Source: Rhodobacteraceae bacterium MED-G08 (GTDB taxonomy: Bacteria > Pseudomonadota > Alphaproteobacteria > Rhodobacterales > Rhodobacteraceae). Taken from it: DNA of 62,814 bases. The stretch lies in contig NTKT01000014.1 in the NCBI GenBank assembly GCA_002457055.1, positions 1-62,814 of the forward strand. The letters run 5' to 3'. The position numbers and the translations under genes are program-made. Positions 36,389-46,968 of the stretch are shown piece by piece (the first letter of the stretch is position 1; each line of letters opens with the position of its first letter). The notes below the pieces were generated by a model. It was given only the letters and a program-made list of their open reading frames with translations. It was not told the DNA's origin and did no database searches.

Positions 36389-36655
36389 TATTCTCTCCTA
36401 CCGATAATATTTCTCTAGCATTATCTTGTGTTAACACCGAACCCAGCCGACATTAAAAATCAAAAATACGACGTATGCCCTTTTATTGACGAATATAATT
36501 ACTATCAGGTCAGCATTTATTTCTAATGATATTAATTACTTAACGTATGTAAAATAATCTGTCTCTTATTAGATAAACCTTTATCTAAATGCAGTTGATG
36601 CGTATAAGGTTAGTTTAAAGACTTGTATAAGAATCATACAGGATAAAACTTTTAA

Positions 36656-37717
<1,062 letters not shown>

Positions 37718-37735
37718 AACGAGTAAATTCATCTT

Positions 37736-38662
37736 TTGAGTAATGATAGACAGACGCAGACCGACTACTTTGCACCTATTCGCAGGGCAATAACTGTTAT
37801 TTTGCTTTTAGGTCTCTTCGGGCTTTTTGTTTTATGGAGAATAGATAGTCCTAGAGTTGAAAAATTCAGGGCTTTGGTAATCGACACATTCGTACCTAGT
37901 TTTGAATGGATGTTGCGTCCAATGACATCAGTCGTAAAACTTGCGCAGGATTACCAGAGCTATGAAAAACTTTTAGAACAAAATAAAGAATTAAGACGAG
38001 AACTACAACAAATGAAAAGCTGGAAAGAGGCAGCTTTGCAATTAGAACAAGAAAATGCGCGTTTACTGGATCTTAATCAGCTAAGAGTCGACAGCAAACT
38101 GACGCATGTTAGTGGTATCGTAGTCGCAGATAGTGGATCGCCCTTTCGTCAATCAGTTTTATTAAATATTGGCTCAAAAGATGGTATACAAGATGGTTGG
38201 GCTGCTATGGATGGTTTAGGTTTAGTCGGTCGAATTTCCGGTGTTGGTTCTTCGACAAGTCGCGTTATTTTATTGACTGATAATGCGAGTCAGATACCCG
38301 TTATCATTCAACCTTCTGGACAACAGGCTATACTTATGGGCGATAATTCGTATGCTCCACCAGTTGAATTTATAGAGAATGTTGAATTTGTTCGTCCTGG
38401 AGATAGAATTGTAACATCTGGGAGGGGAGGTGTTCTTCCCGCAGGGCTTCTGATTGGCACTATAGCCTTGGACCCTAATAATAGACTAAGAGCAAGGTTA
38501 GCCGCTGACTACGAAAGATTAGAGTTCCTGAAGGTGCTGCGGGATTATGGTACAGAAAAAATAGATAACTTCGGAAATTTGGTAACCCGAAAAGAAATAG
38601 AAAGTGGCGTTTCCACCACTACAGAAACTTCTGAGACAGTAAATGAGGGTTCCAGTGAGTAA
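37736..38662 (+). CDS. mreC: Rod shape-determining protein MreC
   Basis: 308 residues from a TTG start with little ribosome site; homology begins right away (TDYFAPIRRA). One transmembrane helix at about 20-37, a periplasmic coiled coil (about 70-115, EQNKELRRELQQMK) and the beta-barrel MreC domain with GLVGRISGVG and SRVILLTD follow. The serine/threonine-rich tail of about 25 residues is disordered. MreC links MreB and PBP2 in the elongasome. Confidence 0.95.
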   Translation: MSNDRQTQTDYFAPIRRAITVILLLGLFGLFVLWRIDSPRVEKFRALVIDTFVPSFEWMLRPMTSVVKLAQDYQSYEKLLEQNKELRRELQQMKSWKEAALQLEQENARLLDLNQLRVDSKLTHVSGIVVADSGSPFRQSVLLNIGSKDGIQDGWAAMDGLGLVGRISGVGSSTSRVILLTDNASQIPVIIQPSGQQAILMGDNSYAPPVEFIENVEFVRPGDRIVTSGRGGVLPAGLLIGTIALDPNNRLRARLAADYERLEFLKVLRDYGTEKIDNFGNLVTRKEIESGVSTTTETSETVNEGSSE

Positions 38663-39185
38663 CATTCCAAGCGAACGCATATGGATTTACCGTATAGTTT
38701 TCATAGCAATCTCTATTTTTCTCGTTTTGACTAATCTAATGCCGCTTCAAACAATGCCTCAAATCTGGCCTTGGCCAAATACTCTTTTGCTCGTCATATT
38801 CTGCTGGTCATTGCGAGAGCCAAATTTTGTGCCAATTCCACTAATTACATTTGTCCTTCTTTCCCAAGACTTTTTACTGCATCGCCCACCAGGATTATTT
38901 TCAGGAATAACCATTCTAATACTAGTTTGGATAAAGGCTATAACAGCTAGCACCGACGACAAATCATTTCTAGCTGAGTGGATGCGAGTAGCGTTGGCTT
39001 TTGCTGCTATTTCATTAATCAATCATTTAGTACTATCACTATCACTTGTGGCGACAACGGAACTGAGAATAAGCCTGATCCAAACAATATTTAATATTTC
39101 TACCTATCCGTTTGTTGTTTTGATTTCACATTATATATTTCGTGTGAAAAGACCATATTTTACCAGGAGTGGGCGCGTAATCTAG
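38655..39185 (+). CDS. mreD: Rod shape-determining membrane protein MreD
   Basis: 176 residues from GTG at 38655, chosen because GAGGG ends five bases upstream; an in-frame ATG at 38643 adds four codons. It overlaps mreC by eight bases. It is a polytopic inner-membrane protein with about five helices, beginning IWIYRIVFIAISIFLVL, and has the usual low sequence conservation of MreD. The assignment rests on position between mreC and mrdA, size and topology. Confidence 0.9.
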   Translation: MSNIPSERIWIYRIVFIAISIFLVLTNLMPLQTMPQIWPWPNTLLLVIFCWSLREPNFVPIPLITFVLLSQDFLLHRPPGLFSGITILILVWIKAITASTDDKSFLAEWMRVALAFAAISLINHLVLSLSLVATTELRISLIQTIFNISTYPFVVLISHYIFRVKRPYFTRSGRVI

Positions 39186-39195
39186 AGATTTGAAC

Positions 39196-41136
39196 ATGTG
39201 GCAAAAATCTAATTTAGTTTCATATCGACATTTTCGCACAGGACGACGTGGCTTATTAGTTGGTGGCCTGCAGCTTGGCTTTTGCGGATTATTGGCTTGG
39301 CGGATGCACCAACTTCAAGTTGAGAAAGCAGAAAGCTTTCGACTTGTTGCAGATGAAAATAGGATAAACGTTAGGCTAATCCCAAACCAAAGAGGCGAAA
39401 TCTATGACAGAAATGGTGTCAAATTAGCAGAAAACGAGGCGAGCTACAGAGTTACAATGGTCGCAGAAGATGCGGGTGATATAGATTTAATTTTAGAACG
39501 CCTGTCAAAACTTATAAATTTATCCACTGAAGATATTGAACGTTCCAAAGCAGAGCTTCAAAGAAGTGCAAAATTTCTACCTGTAACAATCATTGATAGA
39601 CTGGAAAAAGACGATATTGCTAAAATTGCAGTTAATGCCCCAATGCTGCCTGGCATTAACCCAGAAATAGGCTTCTCAAGAATTTACCCTTTAGGTGAAA
39701 TTTTTGCACATGTTGTTGGATACGTAGGCCCAGTAAGTAGCCGTGATCTCGAAGTACGAGACGACCCTGATCCACTTTTAAGAATACCCAGATTTCAGAT
39801 TGGGAAGGTTGGAGTGGAAAGAGAATTAGAAAGTACTCTTCGCGGTAAGGCAGGAACAAAAAGGGTAGAAGTAAACGCCCTTGGTCGGGTGATGAGAGAA
39901 ATAGAGCGAAAAGAAGGATCTAAAGGCGCCAACTTAAAACTGACATTGGATACGAATTTGCAAGCATATGTACGAGCTAGGTTGGGGACTGAGAGTGCTT
40001 CAGTCGTTGTGTTAGATTGTAAAACCGGGGAAATTTTGGCTATTTGTTCATCTCCTGCTTACGATCCAAATAAATTTGTCCGCGGGATTTCTTTTGATGA
40101 TTATGGTACATTAAGAGATGATAATCGTAGACCCTTAGCTTCAAAGACAGTTCAGGATGCATATCCACCCGGTTCTACATTTAAAATGGTCACCGCCCTT
40201 GCAGCACTTGAAGCAGGAATTATTGATCATAGAAAAAAAATTAGATGCAATGGACACGTAGAAGTCTCAAATCGAAAGTTTCATTGCTGGAAAGCAGATG
40301 GCCACGGCAACGTAGACTTGGTAAAATCCCTCAGAGAAAGTTGTGACGTATATTATTACGAATTAGCTCAAAAGGTGGGGATTGAGAAAATAGCCGAGGC
40401 AGCTCGTATTCTAGGTTTAGGACAATCTTTCAATATCGAAATGTCCGCCGTTACATCGGGTATTGTGCCAGATAAAATTTGGAAACAAAAAACTCGGTCT
40501 AACGAATGGGTTGTTGGTGATACTGTTAACTCATCAATAGGTCAGGGGTACGTACTATCATCTCCTTTGCAGCTTGCCGTTATGATTGCGCGCATCGCAA
40601 CTGGCCGTGAAATTTTACCAAAGCTTATTAAGTCAATAAATGGAATTGAGAATGAAAGGATACAAGATAAGCTAAAGCTAAACAGAAATAACTTACACCT
40701 TATAAGAAAAGCTCTTTTTGAAGTAACTAATGATAAAAGAGGCACCGCTTATCCCGCAAGAGTTTTAGATAAGAAAAGTGAAATTGTTGGCAAATCTGGC
40801 ACATCACAGGTTAGAAATATTTCTTCCGTTGAGAGGACCCTAGGGGTTCTGGAAAACAAAGATCTACCTTGGGAGCAACGTGACCATGCCTTGTTCGTGA
40901 ATTACGCGCCGTATGATGATCCAGAAATAGCTGTATCAGTTGTCGTAGAACATGGTGGTAGTGGATCGACTGTTGCTGCACCCATTGCGAGGGATATTAC
41001 GCTCCAAGCCATTTTCAAAGGTACGCCGCCTATAACCGCATACCCTGTCGAAGATCGAGCCAGAATTTATAATCAGCAACGCGAACTGAAGAAATTAATG
41101 CCAAAAACGACAAATTCTTCGAAAGTTCAGGCATGA
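39196..41136 (+). CDS. mrdA: Penicillin-binding protein 2, elongation transpeptidase
   Basis: 646 residues from ATG 39196; a TTG two codons earlier is too close to the AGAG ribosome site. One N-terminal membrane helix at about 20-36, a dimerisation domain, then the transpeptidase: Ser327-TF-Lys330 as SxxK, Ser382-Cys-Asp384 in the SxN position and KSGT at 533-536. It crosslinks new peptidoglycan in the periplasm together with RodA, encoded next with a four-base overlap. The SxN motif reads SCD, as is common in PBP2. Confidence 0.95.
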   Translation: MWQKSNLVSYRHFRTGRRGLLVGGLQLGFCGLLAWRMHQLQVEKAESFRLVADENRINVRLIPNQRGEIYDRNGVKLAENEASYRVTMVAEDAGDIDLILERLSKLINLSTEDIERSKAELQRSAKFLPVTIIDRLEKDDIAKIAVNAPMLPGINPEIGFSRIYPLGEIFAHVVGYVGPVSSRDLEVRDDPDPLLRIPRFQIGKVGVERELESTLRGKAGTKRVEVNALGRVMREIERKEGSKGANLKLTLDTNLQAYVRARLGTESASVVVLDCKTGEILAICSSPAYDPNKFVRGISFDDYGTLRDDNRRPLASKTVQDAYPPGSTFKMVTALAALEAGIIDHRKKIRCNGHVEVSNRKFHCWKADGHGNVDLVKSLRESCDVYYYELAQKVGIEKIAEAARILGLGQSFNIEMSAVTSGIVPDKIWKQKTRSNEWVVGDTVNSSIGQGYVLSSPLQLAVMIARIATGREILPKLIKSINGIENERIQDKLKLNRNNLHLIRKALFEVTNDKRGTAYPARVLDKKSEIVGKSGTSQVRNISSVERTLGVLENKDLPWEQRDHALFVNYAPYDDPEIAVSVVVEHGGSGSTVAAPIARDITLQAIFKGTPPITAYPVEDRARIYNQQRELKKLMPKTTNSSKVQA

Positions 41137-42281
41137 GCTACCTTGAATACCGAGTTAAAACAGTACCGACAGGATGGAGAAAAGTTCTATTTATTAATTG
41201 GGGCTTGATAGTATTAATAATTGGTGCTGCCTTTTCTGGTTTTGTAATGCTTATCTCAGTTGCTGGTGGAAGTTTGGAGCCATGGGCATCAGCTCAAATC
41301 CAAAGATTTTCAATTGGCTTGCTCGCGATGTTTATAATCGCCATGACACCCATTTGGATTTGGCGAAATGTTTCGGTCCCAATATATATAGTTGCTCTTT
41401 TACTACTTTTACTCGTCGAGTTCTTAGGGCGTACCGGAATGGGCGCTCAGAGGTGGATAAATTTAGGATTCATCAACTTACAACCATCAGAAGTGGCAAA
41501 GGTAGCATTAGTAATGCTAATGGCGGCTTACTATGATTGGCTCCCGACTGATAAAGTATCAAAACCACTTTGGGTCTTAGTTCCAGTAATTTTTATATCT
41601 TTACCCGTTTTACTCGTTCTCCAACAACCTGATCTTGGCACCTCAATTCTATTACTTATATCAGGCGTAATTGTGATGTTTCTTGCAGGTGTGCACTGGG
41701 TTTATTTTGGGACAGTCATCGCGCTATCAAGTGGCGTTGTTGTAGCACTTTTCAAAAGCCGAGGTACAGACTGGCAATTACTTCAAGACTACCAATTTTT
41801 AAGAATTGACACATTTTTAGACCCCGAAAAAGATCCCTTAGGAGCAGGATATCACATTACTCAGTCGAAAATTGCCTTGGGCTCAGGCGGTTGGACTGGG
41901 AGAGGTTTCATGGAGGGAACTCAGTCTCGCTTAAATTTTTTGCCCGAAAAGCATACTGACTTTATATTTACAACTATTGCTGAAGAGTTCGGTTTCATTG
42001 GAACAATTTCGATTCTAGCAATTTATGTAGGAATTATAATTTTTTGTTTGCACTCCTCGTTGAGACACAAAGAAAGGTTTTCGTCACTATTATCCCTGGG
42101 CCTCACGGTAACATTTTTCTTATTTTTTGCAGTGAACATGTCTATGGTCATGGGCTTAGCACCTGTAGTGGGAGTTCCCTTACCTCTAATTAGTTATGGG
42201 GGATCTGCTATGTTAGTTCTGATGGGTGCATTTGGTTTAATTCAGTCGGCTCATGTCCACAGACCAAGAGGAAACATATGA
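41133..42281 (+). CDS. rodA: Peptidoglycan glycosyltransferase RodA (SEDS family)
   Basis: 382 residues, polytopic membrane protein with the SEDS motifs GxGAQRWINLGFINLQPSE (about 108-126), DLGTSILL, the catalytic-region WTGRGFMEGTQSRLNFLPEKHTDF split around 251-274, and GVPLPLISYGGSAM near the C-terminus. It polymerises lipid II glycan strands during elongation in complex with PBP2. Its stop overlaps the next gene by four bases although that gene has an unrelated function. Confidence 0.97.
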   Translation: MSYLEYRVKTVPTGWRKVLFINWGLIVLIIGAAFSGFVMLISVAGGSLEPWASAQIQRFSIGLLAMFIIAMTPIWIWRNVSVPIYIVALLLLLLVEFLGRTGMGAQRWINLGFINLQPSEVAKVALVMLMAAYYDWLPTDKVSKPLWVLVPVIFISLPVLLVLQQPDLGTSILLLISGVIVMFLAGVHWVYFGTVIALSSGVVVALFKSRGTDWQLLQDYQFLRIDTFLDPEKDPLGAGYHITQSKIALGSGGWTGRGFMEGTQSRLNFLPEKHTDFIFTTIAEEFGFIGTISILAIYVGIIIFCLHSSLRHKERFSSLLSLGLTVTFFLFFAVNMSMVMGLAPVVGVPLPLISYGGSAMLVLMGAFGLIQSAHVHRPRGNI

Positions 42282-43210
42282 CGATCAAAATTTTATTTTC
42301 AGCAAATGAAGAGAATTGGAAACGTTATAAAGCACCACTGCAAGACGCACTTGATGACAAATCTTTAGATTACGAATTAGGAACAAATATCACACCAAGT
42401 GAAGTGGATTACATAATCTATGCTCCGAGTAGCTCTCTGCAAGATTTTTCACCATATACCAAACTAAAGGCAGTTTTGAACTTATGGGCTGGAGTGGAGG
42501 GAGTCACAAACAATAAAACGCTAAAGGTACCACTAGCTCGAATGGTCGATTCAGGTTTGACTGATGGAATGGTAGAATGGGTTACCGGGCACACCTTACG
42601 TCACCACCTTGGAATCGATAAACATATTCATGGCCAAGATGGTATATGGCGTTCATATGTTCCACCACTAGCAAAAGACCGCGTTATAACAATACTGGGA
42701 TTGGGCACTCTCGGAACTGCATGCGGAATAGCTCTGAAAAGACTAGGATTTAATGTTCGCGGATGGTCTAGGAGAGAGAAAAGAGTAGATGGCATTCTAT
42801 GCTTTTATGGTGATGAGCAAATCGATTCATCTTTAATGGATGCCGACATAGTAGTTTTGCTGTTACCAGATACACCACTGACTCAAAATATATTAAATCA
42901 ACATACACTTAATCTTTTAAAACGGGGTGCTTTTGTACTAAATCCAGGTCGTGGTCCGCTGATTGATGATGATGCTTTACTGGCGGCATTAGACAGTGGT
43001 CAAATTGAGCACGCCACATTAGATGTTTTCAGGATTGAGCCCCTTCCCCAAAATCATCAGTATTGGTCGAATAATAAAGTTACAGTCATACCTCATAAAG
43101 CATCCGAGACAAGACCAAAAACAGCGTCACAAGTCATTTCCATGAACATAGAAAAAGCAGAAAATGGTGAAGAACTACTATATTTGGTTGATAGAGAGAA
43201 TGGTTATTAA
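42278..43210 (+). CDS. Glyoxylate/hydroxypyruvate reductase A-like D-2-hydroxyacid dehydrogenase
   Basis: 310 residues, GhrA subgroup. NAD(P)-binding GLGTLG at 141-146, Arg165-Arg166 after the second strand favouring NADPH, and the catalytic triad Arg225 (NPGRGPLID), Glu254 (FRIEPLP) and His273 (IPHKASETR), the last being the GhrA-specific form. It reduces glyoxylate or hydroxypyruvate to glycolate or glycerate. Overlap with rodA suggests co-transcription with the elongasome genes by readthrough, probably without functional meaning. Confidence 0.92.
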   Translation: MTIKILFSANEENWKRYKAPLQDALDDKSLDYELGTNITPSEVDYIIYAPSSSLQDFSPYTKLKAVLNLWAGVEGVTNNKTLKVPLARMVDSGLTDGMVEWVTGHTLRHHLGIDKHIHGQDGIWRSYVPPLAKDRVITILGLGTLGTACGIALKRLGFNVRGWSRREKRVDGILCFYGDEQIDSSLMDADIVVLLLPDTPLTQNILNQHTLNLLKRGAFVLNPGRGPLIDDDALLAALDSGQIEHATLDVFRIEPLPQNHQYWSNNKVTVIPHKASETRPKTASQVISMNIEKAENGEELLYLVDRENGY

Positions 43211-43330
43211 CCAGGGCTAAATATCACCAAAAGGTTGCCAAATCAGCATTTATGTTGTTGTCTCTATCTTTTAAAAATTCACACGAACTTTATACAAATA
43301 ATTAAAGCAAGTTTTATACGGTCAATATAA

Positions 43331-43990
43331 ATGGTTCAAATTTTCTTAGTACGCCACGGGCAGGCTAACTCTGAGGCTAAAGATGAAATATCTTACGACA
43401 AGCTGAGTTCCTTAGGAAAAATGCAAGCCGGATGGTTGGGACAGTACTTTAAGAAAAATGAATTTTCCTTTGATGCTTGCTTCAGTGGGACCCTTTTTCG
43501 TCAGAGAGATACTGCAGATTTATTGGAGACTCATAATCAAGAAGAAATAATACGTGATCCCAGGTTAAATGAGATCCAATACTATACCTTATCCACACTG
43601 GTAGAAGAACAATTTGGCAAACGACCACCAAAGTCTGGTCTAGATTTTGAAGAACACTTTGAGTTTATTATGTCAAAATGGAAAGCCGCTGAAATAGTAA
43701 ATGCACCCGAGCCTTATGTTGATTTTGTAGAAAGAGTATCCCAAGTTTCTGATGTTCTAAAAGACAGTGGAGACCGGGTTCTAGTCGTTACTTCTGGAGG
43801 TATCATCGCGAAAGTTCTTCAAAATTGTTTGGATTTGAGTGATAGCTCTATGATAAAATTCCTGCTAGCTTCAATGAATACGGGAGTAACGACTCTTAAT
43901 TACTCGAATGGTCAATTTAATGTAGAACAAGTAAACTCTCTACCACATTTGGATCATTTTAGCAGAATTAAATCCCGAACATTTTTCTAA
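43331..43990 (+). CDS. Histidine phosphatase family protein with altered second catalytic position
   Basis: 219 residues. The phosphoacceptor motif LVRHGQANSEA (His9) is intact, as is a second arginine region GTLFRQRDTA (about 53-62). At the place of the second catalytic histidine (normally V-S-H-G-G) this protein reads VVTSGGII, Ser155 instead of His. Such a change is seen in some annotated members and may abolish or alter phosphatase activity. The substrate is unknown. It precedes the saccharopine genes by 23 bases. Confidence 0.85.
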   Translation: MVQIFLVRHGQANSEAKDEISYDKLSSLGKMQAGWLGQYFKKNEFSFDACFSGTLFRQRDTADLLETHNQEEIIRDPRLNEIQYYTLSTLVEEQFGKRPPKSGLDFEEHFEFIMSKWKAAEIVNAPEPYVDFVERVSQVSDVLKDSGDRVLVVTSGGIIAKVLQNCLDLSDSSMIKFLLASMNTGVTTLNYSNGQFNVEQVNSLPHLDHFSRIKSRTFF

Positions 43991-44013
43991 TATCCCAAGG
44001 ATTTACAACCTAA

Positions 44014-45069
44014 ATGACGCATATTTTAGTACGATCAGAGTGTAGAGAAAACGAAAAAAGAGTTGGTATTACACCACTAGAGGCTGAGCACTTACTAAAA
44101 AAGGGTATTAAAGTTTCAATAGAGGACAGTAACTCACGAATTATCCCTAGTTCAAAATATCATGACGTAGGATGCGAGATTCTCGAAGAAAAAAGTTGGC
44201 CAAATGCACCCTTGGAAACAATCATATTTGGTTTAAAGGAGCTACCAGATGAACCGTTTCCACTAAAACATCGGCATATTATGTTTGGTCACGCATTTAA
44301 AGACCAACCAATGGCTGAGACTTTGTTAAAAAGATTTAAAGTTGGTGGCGGTGCTTTGTACGATATTGAATACTTGGTAAGTCCTGCAGGCAAGAGAGTA
44401 GCTGCATTTGGGTATTGGGCTGGATATGCTGGTGCAGCAGTAACAATATCATGCTGGGTTTCTCAGAAGTCAAAAAAAAGGTCAAAAGTTTTTACCACCT
44501 ATAAGGATAGAGATAGCTTGGATGAACAAATAAGAAGTGAACTAGAAAGTAGCAAACTCTTACCAACAAGTGCGATTGTTATTGGAGCCCTTGGCCGAGT
44601 TGGTAGCGGCGTTATAGATCTCTGTGAAAAGATGAATATCAAGACAACAAAGTGGGATATTACGGAGACAAAAGAAAAAGAGGCGTTCTTTGATATCTTG
44701 AACCATGATTTGTTCTTCAATTGTGTTGTTGCAAATAAAGAAACACCAACCTTTATCTCAGAGAAAATAATTCAACAAAATCAAAACCTCAGCATAATAG
44801 GAGACATAGCTTGTGATCCTGGTAGTGAGCATAATCCTATTGCTTTATACGATTCTGTAACAACTTGGTCAGAGCCAGTAACTCGCGTAAGTGAAAAACC
44901 TATTTTAGACGTGATGGCAATTGATAACCTACCTTCACTTCTCCCCTTAGAAAGCTCTGTAGATTTTGCATCTCAGCTATTGCCAAGTTTATTGGATTTA
45001 GACAGACTAAATCAGGGCGTTTGGTTAAGAGCACATCAAACTTATTTAGAAAATGTGAAGCGAGTATAA
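44014..45069 (+). CDS. Saccharopine dehydrogenase, LYS1-like (L-lysine-forming type)
   Basis: 351 residues resembling yeast Lys1, the NAD-dependent enzyme that interconverts saccharopine with lysine plus 2-oxoglutarate. The catalytic pair is visible: Lys75 in FGLKELPD and His93 in FGHAFKDQ, equivalent to yeast Lys77 and His96. The N-terminus (RSECRENEKRVGITP) is the AlaDH/PNT-type domain. The adjacent LYS9-like gene starts two bases after its stop, so the pair covers both dehydrogenase steps of the saccharopine route. Direction (making or degrading lysine) is not shown by sequence; degradation is more likely in a proteobacterium. Confidence 0.9.
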   Translation: MTHILVRSECRENEKRVGITPLEAEHLLKKGIKVSIEDSNSRIIPSSKYHDVGCEILEEKSWPNAPLETIIFGLKELPDEPFPLKHRHIMFGHAFKDQPMAETLLKRFKVGGGALYDIEYLVSPAGKRVAAFGYWAGYAGAAVTISCWVSQKSKKRSKVFTTYKDRDSLDEQIRSELESSKLLPTSAIVIGALGRVGSGVIDLCEKMNIKTTKWDITETKEKEAFFDILNHDLFFNCVVANKETPTFISEKIIQQNQNLSIIGDIACDPGSEHNPIALYDSVTTWSEPVTRVSEKPILDVMAIDNLPSLLPLESSVDFASQLLPSLLDLDRLNQGVWLRAHQTYLENVKRV

Positions 45070-45070
45070 A

Positions 45071-46210
45071 ATGACAGTTCATTGGTGTGGAGCAGGTTTA
45101 TCAGCAATTCCAGGTCTAAGGAGACTAATAAAAAATGGGTATGATGTAGTTGTCTGGAACAGAACACTTGACAAGGCTAATGCTGCCGTTGGAGACATTA
45201 CGAACAATATTAGAGAATTTGACAAAAGCTCACTTCAAGATTGTTTAAAAGAAAACGATATTATCGTATCCATGCTGCCAGCAGATTGGCATGTGCCTTT
45301 AGCTTCATTGGCAATTTTAAAAAAGGCTCACTTTGTTAGCTCATCCTATATAGCACCCGAGATGCGGATACTTGATAGTGAATTCAAGAAAATAAATCGA
45401 GTTTGCATCAATGAGATAGGTTTAGATCCGGGAATTGATCACTTAATGGCTCACAAACTAGTTAGTGATTATCGCCAGTCCAAAGAATATAATATCGAAA
45501 ATGAACTAAGCTTTCTCTCTTATTGTGGAGGTATTCCAAAATTTGAAAATGCGTTTAAATACAAATTTAGTTGGTCGCCATTAGGTGTATTAAACGCACT
45601 AAAGTCACCATCTAAATCAATACGTGATTTCAAAGAGTTTAACGTGGACCGCCCATGGAACGCAATTTCATCTTATCAGGCACCACTAGAAAAAGCAGAA
45701 ACATTTGAAGTATATCCTAACCGAGATAGCCTACCTTTCATGGAGGATTATAAATTTGACCCCACTTGGAAGGTAAAAAACTTTGTGCGAGGAACCCTCC
45801 GCTTAAATGGATGGAGCTCTGCATGGCAAGATATTTTTAGTGAGATAGAAGGATTATCAGGAAAAACCGGTGATCATCGCTTGAAAGAAATGTCAGATCA
45901 ATTATGGAATGATAATGCCTACGAAAAGAATGAGCCAGATAGAGTAGTTTTATGTGTTTCACTCAAAGCGGAAGTTGAAAACTCAGTTAAGTGGCACAAA
46001 ACATTCGTTATGGATGCTTGGGGAAATGGTGGGGAAAGTGCTATGTCAAGGCTTGTGTCACAGCCAGTATCTCTTGCAGTTGAAGCAGTCATACAAAAAA
46101 AGCTTGAGGCAGGAGTTCAAGCTGCACCAAGCAATATAAATATAGTAGATAATTGGTTGTCAATAATCGATGAGTTAGCCCAATACCTAAATATTATTGA
46201 GCATAATTGA
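45071..46210 (+). CDS. Saccharopine dehydrogenase family protein, LYS9-like
   Basis: 379 residues. It begins with a Rossmann motif variant (VHWCGAGLSAIPGLRRL) and has the family's NEIGLDPGIDHLMA segment at about 116-129, which shapes the substrate pocket, plus a C-terminal VxLAVEAVIQKKL helix. Lys9-type enzymes split saccharopine into glutamate and alpha-aminoadipate semialdehyde. It is directly coupled to the LYS1-like gene. The next enzyme, aminoadipate semialdehyde dehydrogenase, is not adjacent. Confidence 0.88.
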   Translation: MTVHWCGAGLSAIPGLRRLIKNGYDVVVWNRTLDKANAAVGDITNNIREFDKSSLQDCLKENDIIVSMLPADWHVPLASLAILKKAHFVSSSYIAPEMRILDSEFKKINRVCINEIGLDPGIDHLMAHKLVSDYRQSKEYNIENELSFLSYCGGIPKFENAFKYKFSWSPLGVLNALKSPSKSIRDFKEFNVDRPWNAISSYQAPLEKAETFEVYPNRDSLPFMEDYKFDPTWKVKNFVRGTLRLNGWSSAWQDIFSEIEGLSGKTGDHRLKEMSDQLWNDNAYEKNEPDRVVLCVSLKAEVENSVKWHKTFVMDAWGNGGESAMSRLVSQPVSLAVEAVIQKKLEAGVQAAPSNINIVDNWLSIIDELAQYLNIIEHN

Positions 46211-46233
46211 TACAAACAAAACAGATATCCTGT

Positions 46234-46968
46234 CTAACTGAAAATTTTGAAATATAACCAGTCAGGAAAGTTTTTTATAATTTTACTTATTATTGAAAAA
46301 ATACGCGGAAATGATGACTGAAAACGATTAGATCTCATATGCATTACTGAAAATTGTGCAGCTTCCTCTGGTGTCATGACGTATATTTTTTTATAGGGGT
46401 TTTTATCTGTCAGCCTAGTTTTAATGTATCCAGGGTTTAAAAGCTGAACATCAATATTACTTTTTGAAAGATCAATTTTCAATGTTTCTGCAAGAGACAT
46501 TAAACCTGCTTTTGAAGCACAATACCCTACTGATCCCGGCAAACCGCGGTAACCAGCAATACTCCCAGTCAATACAATATGACCAGACCCTTGTTTCATA
46601 AATTTAGGAACCAAGTGAGCCAAACACCTCATTGCTCCAACCAAGTTTACATCGACCATTTCCTCGGCTTTTTCTCGATCCCATGAAGAGGCGCTCATGT
46701 GCCAGTAAACTCCGGAAACATATATAAAACCATCTAAAGTTCTGGGCAGTTTTCTGTATGCGCTCCTGACACTGGATTCCTTTGTAACATCCATAGGCAA
46801 AACTAATGAACTAGACCCAATTTCTTCAGATAATTCAATAAGTCTTTCTTCATTCCTGGCGGAAATAATAACTTTAGCGCCTACTTCAGCCAACTGGATT
46901 GCTAAAGCTCTCCCCAAGCCCTCGCTAGCACCAACTATCCAATAAGTCTTGTTCTGGAGGTCACGCAT
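46234..46968 (-). CDS. SDR family oxidoreductase of the RpoE-ChrR neighbourhood
   Basis: 244 residues from ATG 46968; an in-frame start at 47013 lies inside the transporter gene and is unlikely. Cofactor motif GASEGLG (13-19), the motif Arg in SARNEERL, and the active-site YCASK are present. It is last of four overlapping minus-strand genes that diverge from rpoE-chrR, overlapping the MFS gene by eight bases. A matching SDR sits in the same position in the Rhodobacter sphaeroides singlet-oxygen cluster (from memory). Substrate unknown, possibly a lipid-derived carbonyl. Confidence 0.85.
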   Translation of the reverse strand: MRDLQNKTYWIVGASEGLGRALAIQLAEVGAKVIISARNEERLIELSEEIGSSSLVLPMDVTKESSVRSAYRKLPRTLDGFIYVSGVYWHMSASSWDREKAEEMVDVNLVGAMRCLAHLVPKFMKQGSGHIVLTGSIAGYRGLPGSVGYCASKAGLMSLAETLKIDLSKSNIDVQLLNPGYIKTRLTDKNPYKKIYVMTPEEAAQFSVMHMRSNRFQSSFPRIFSIISKIIKNFPDWLYFKIFS

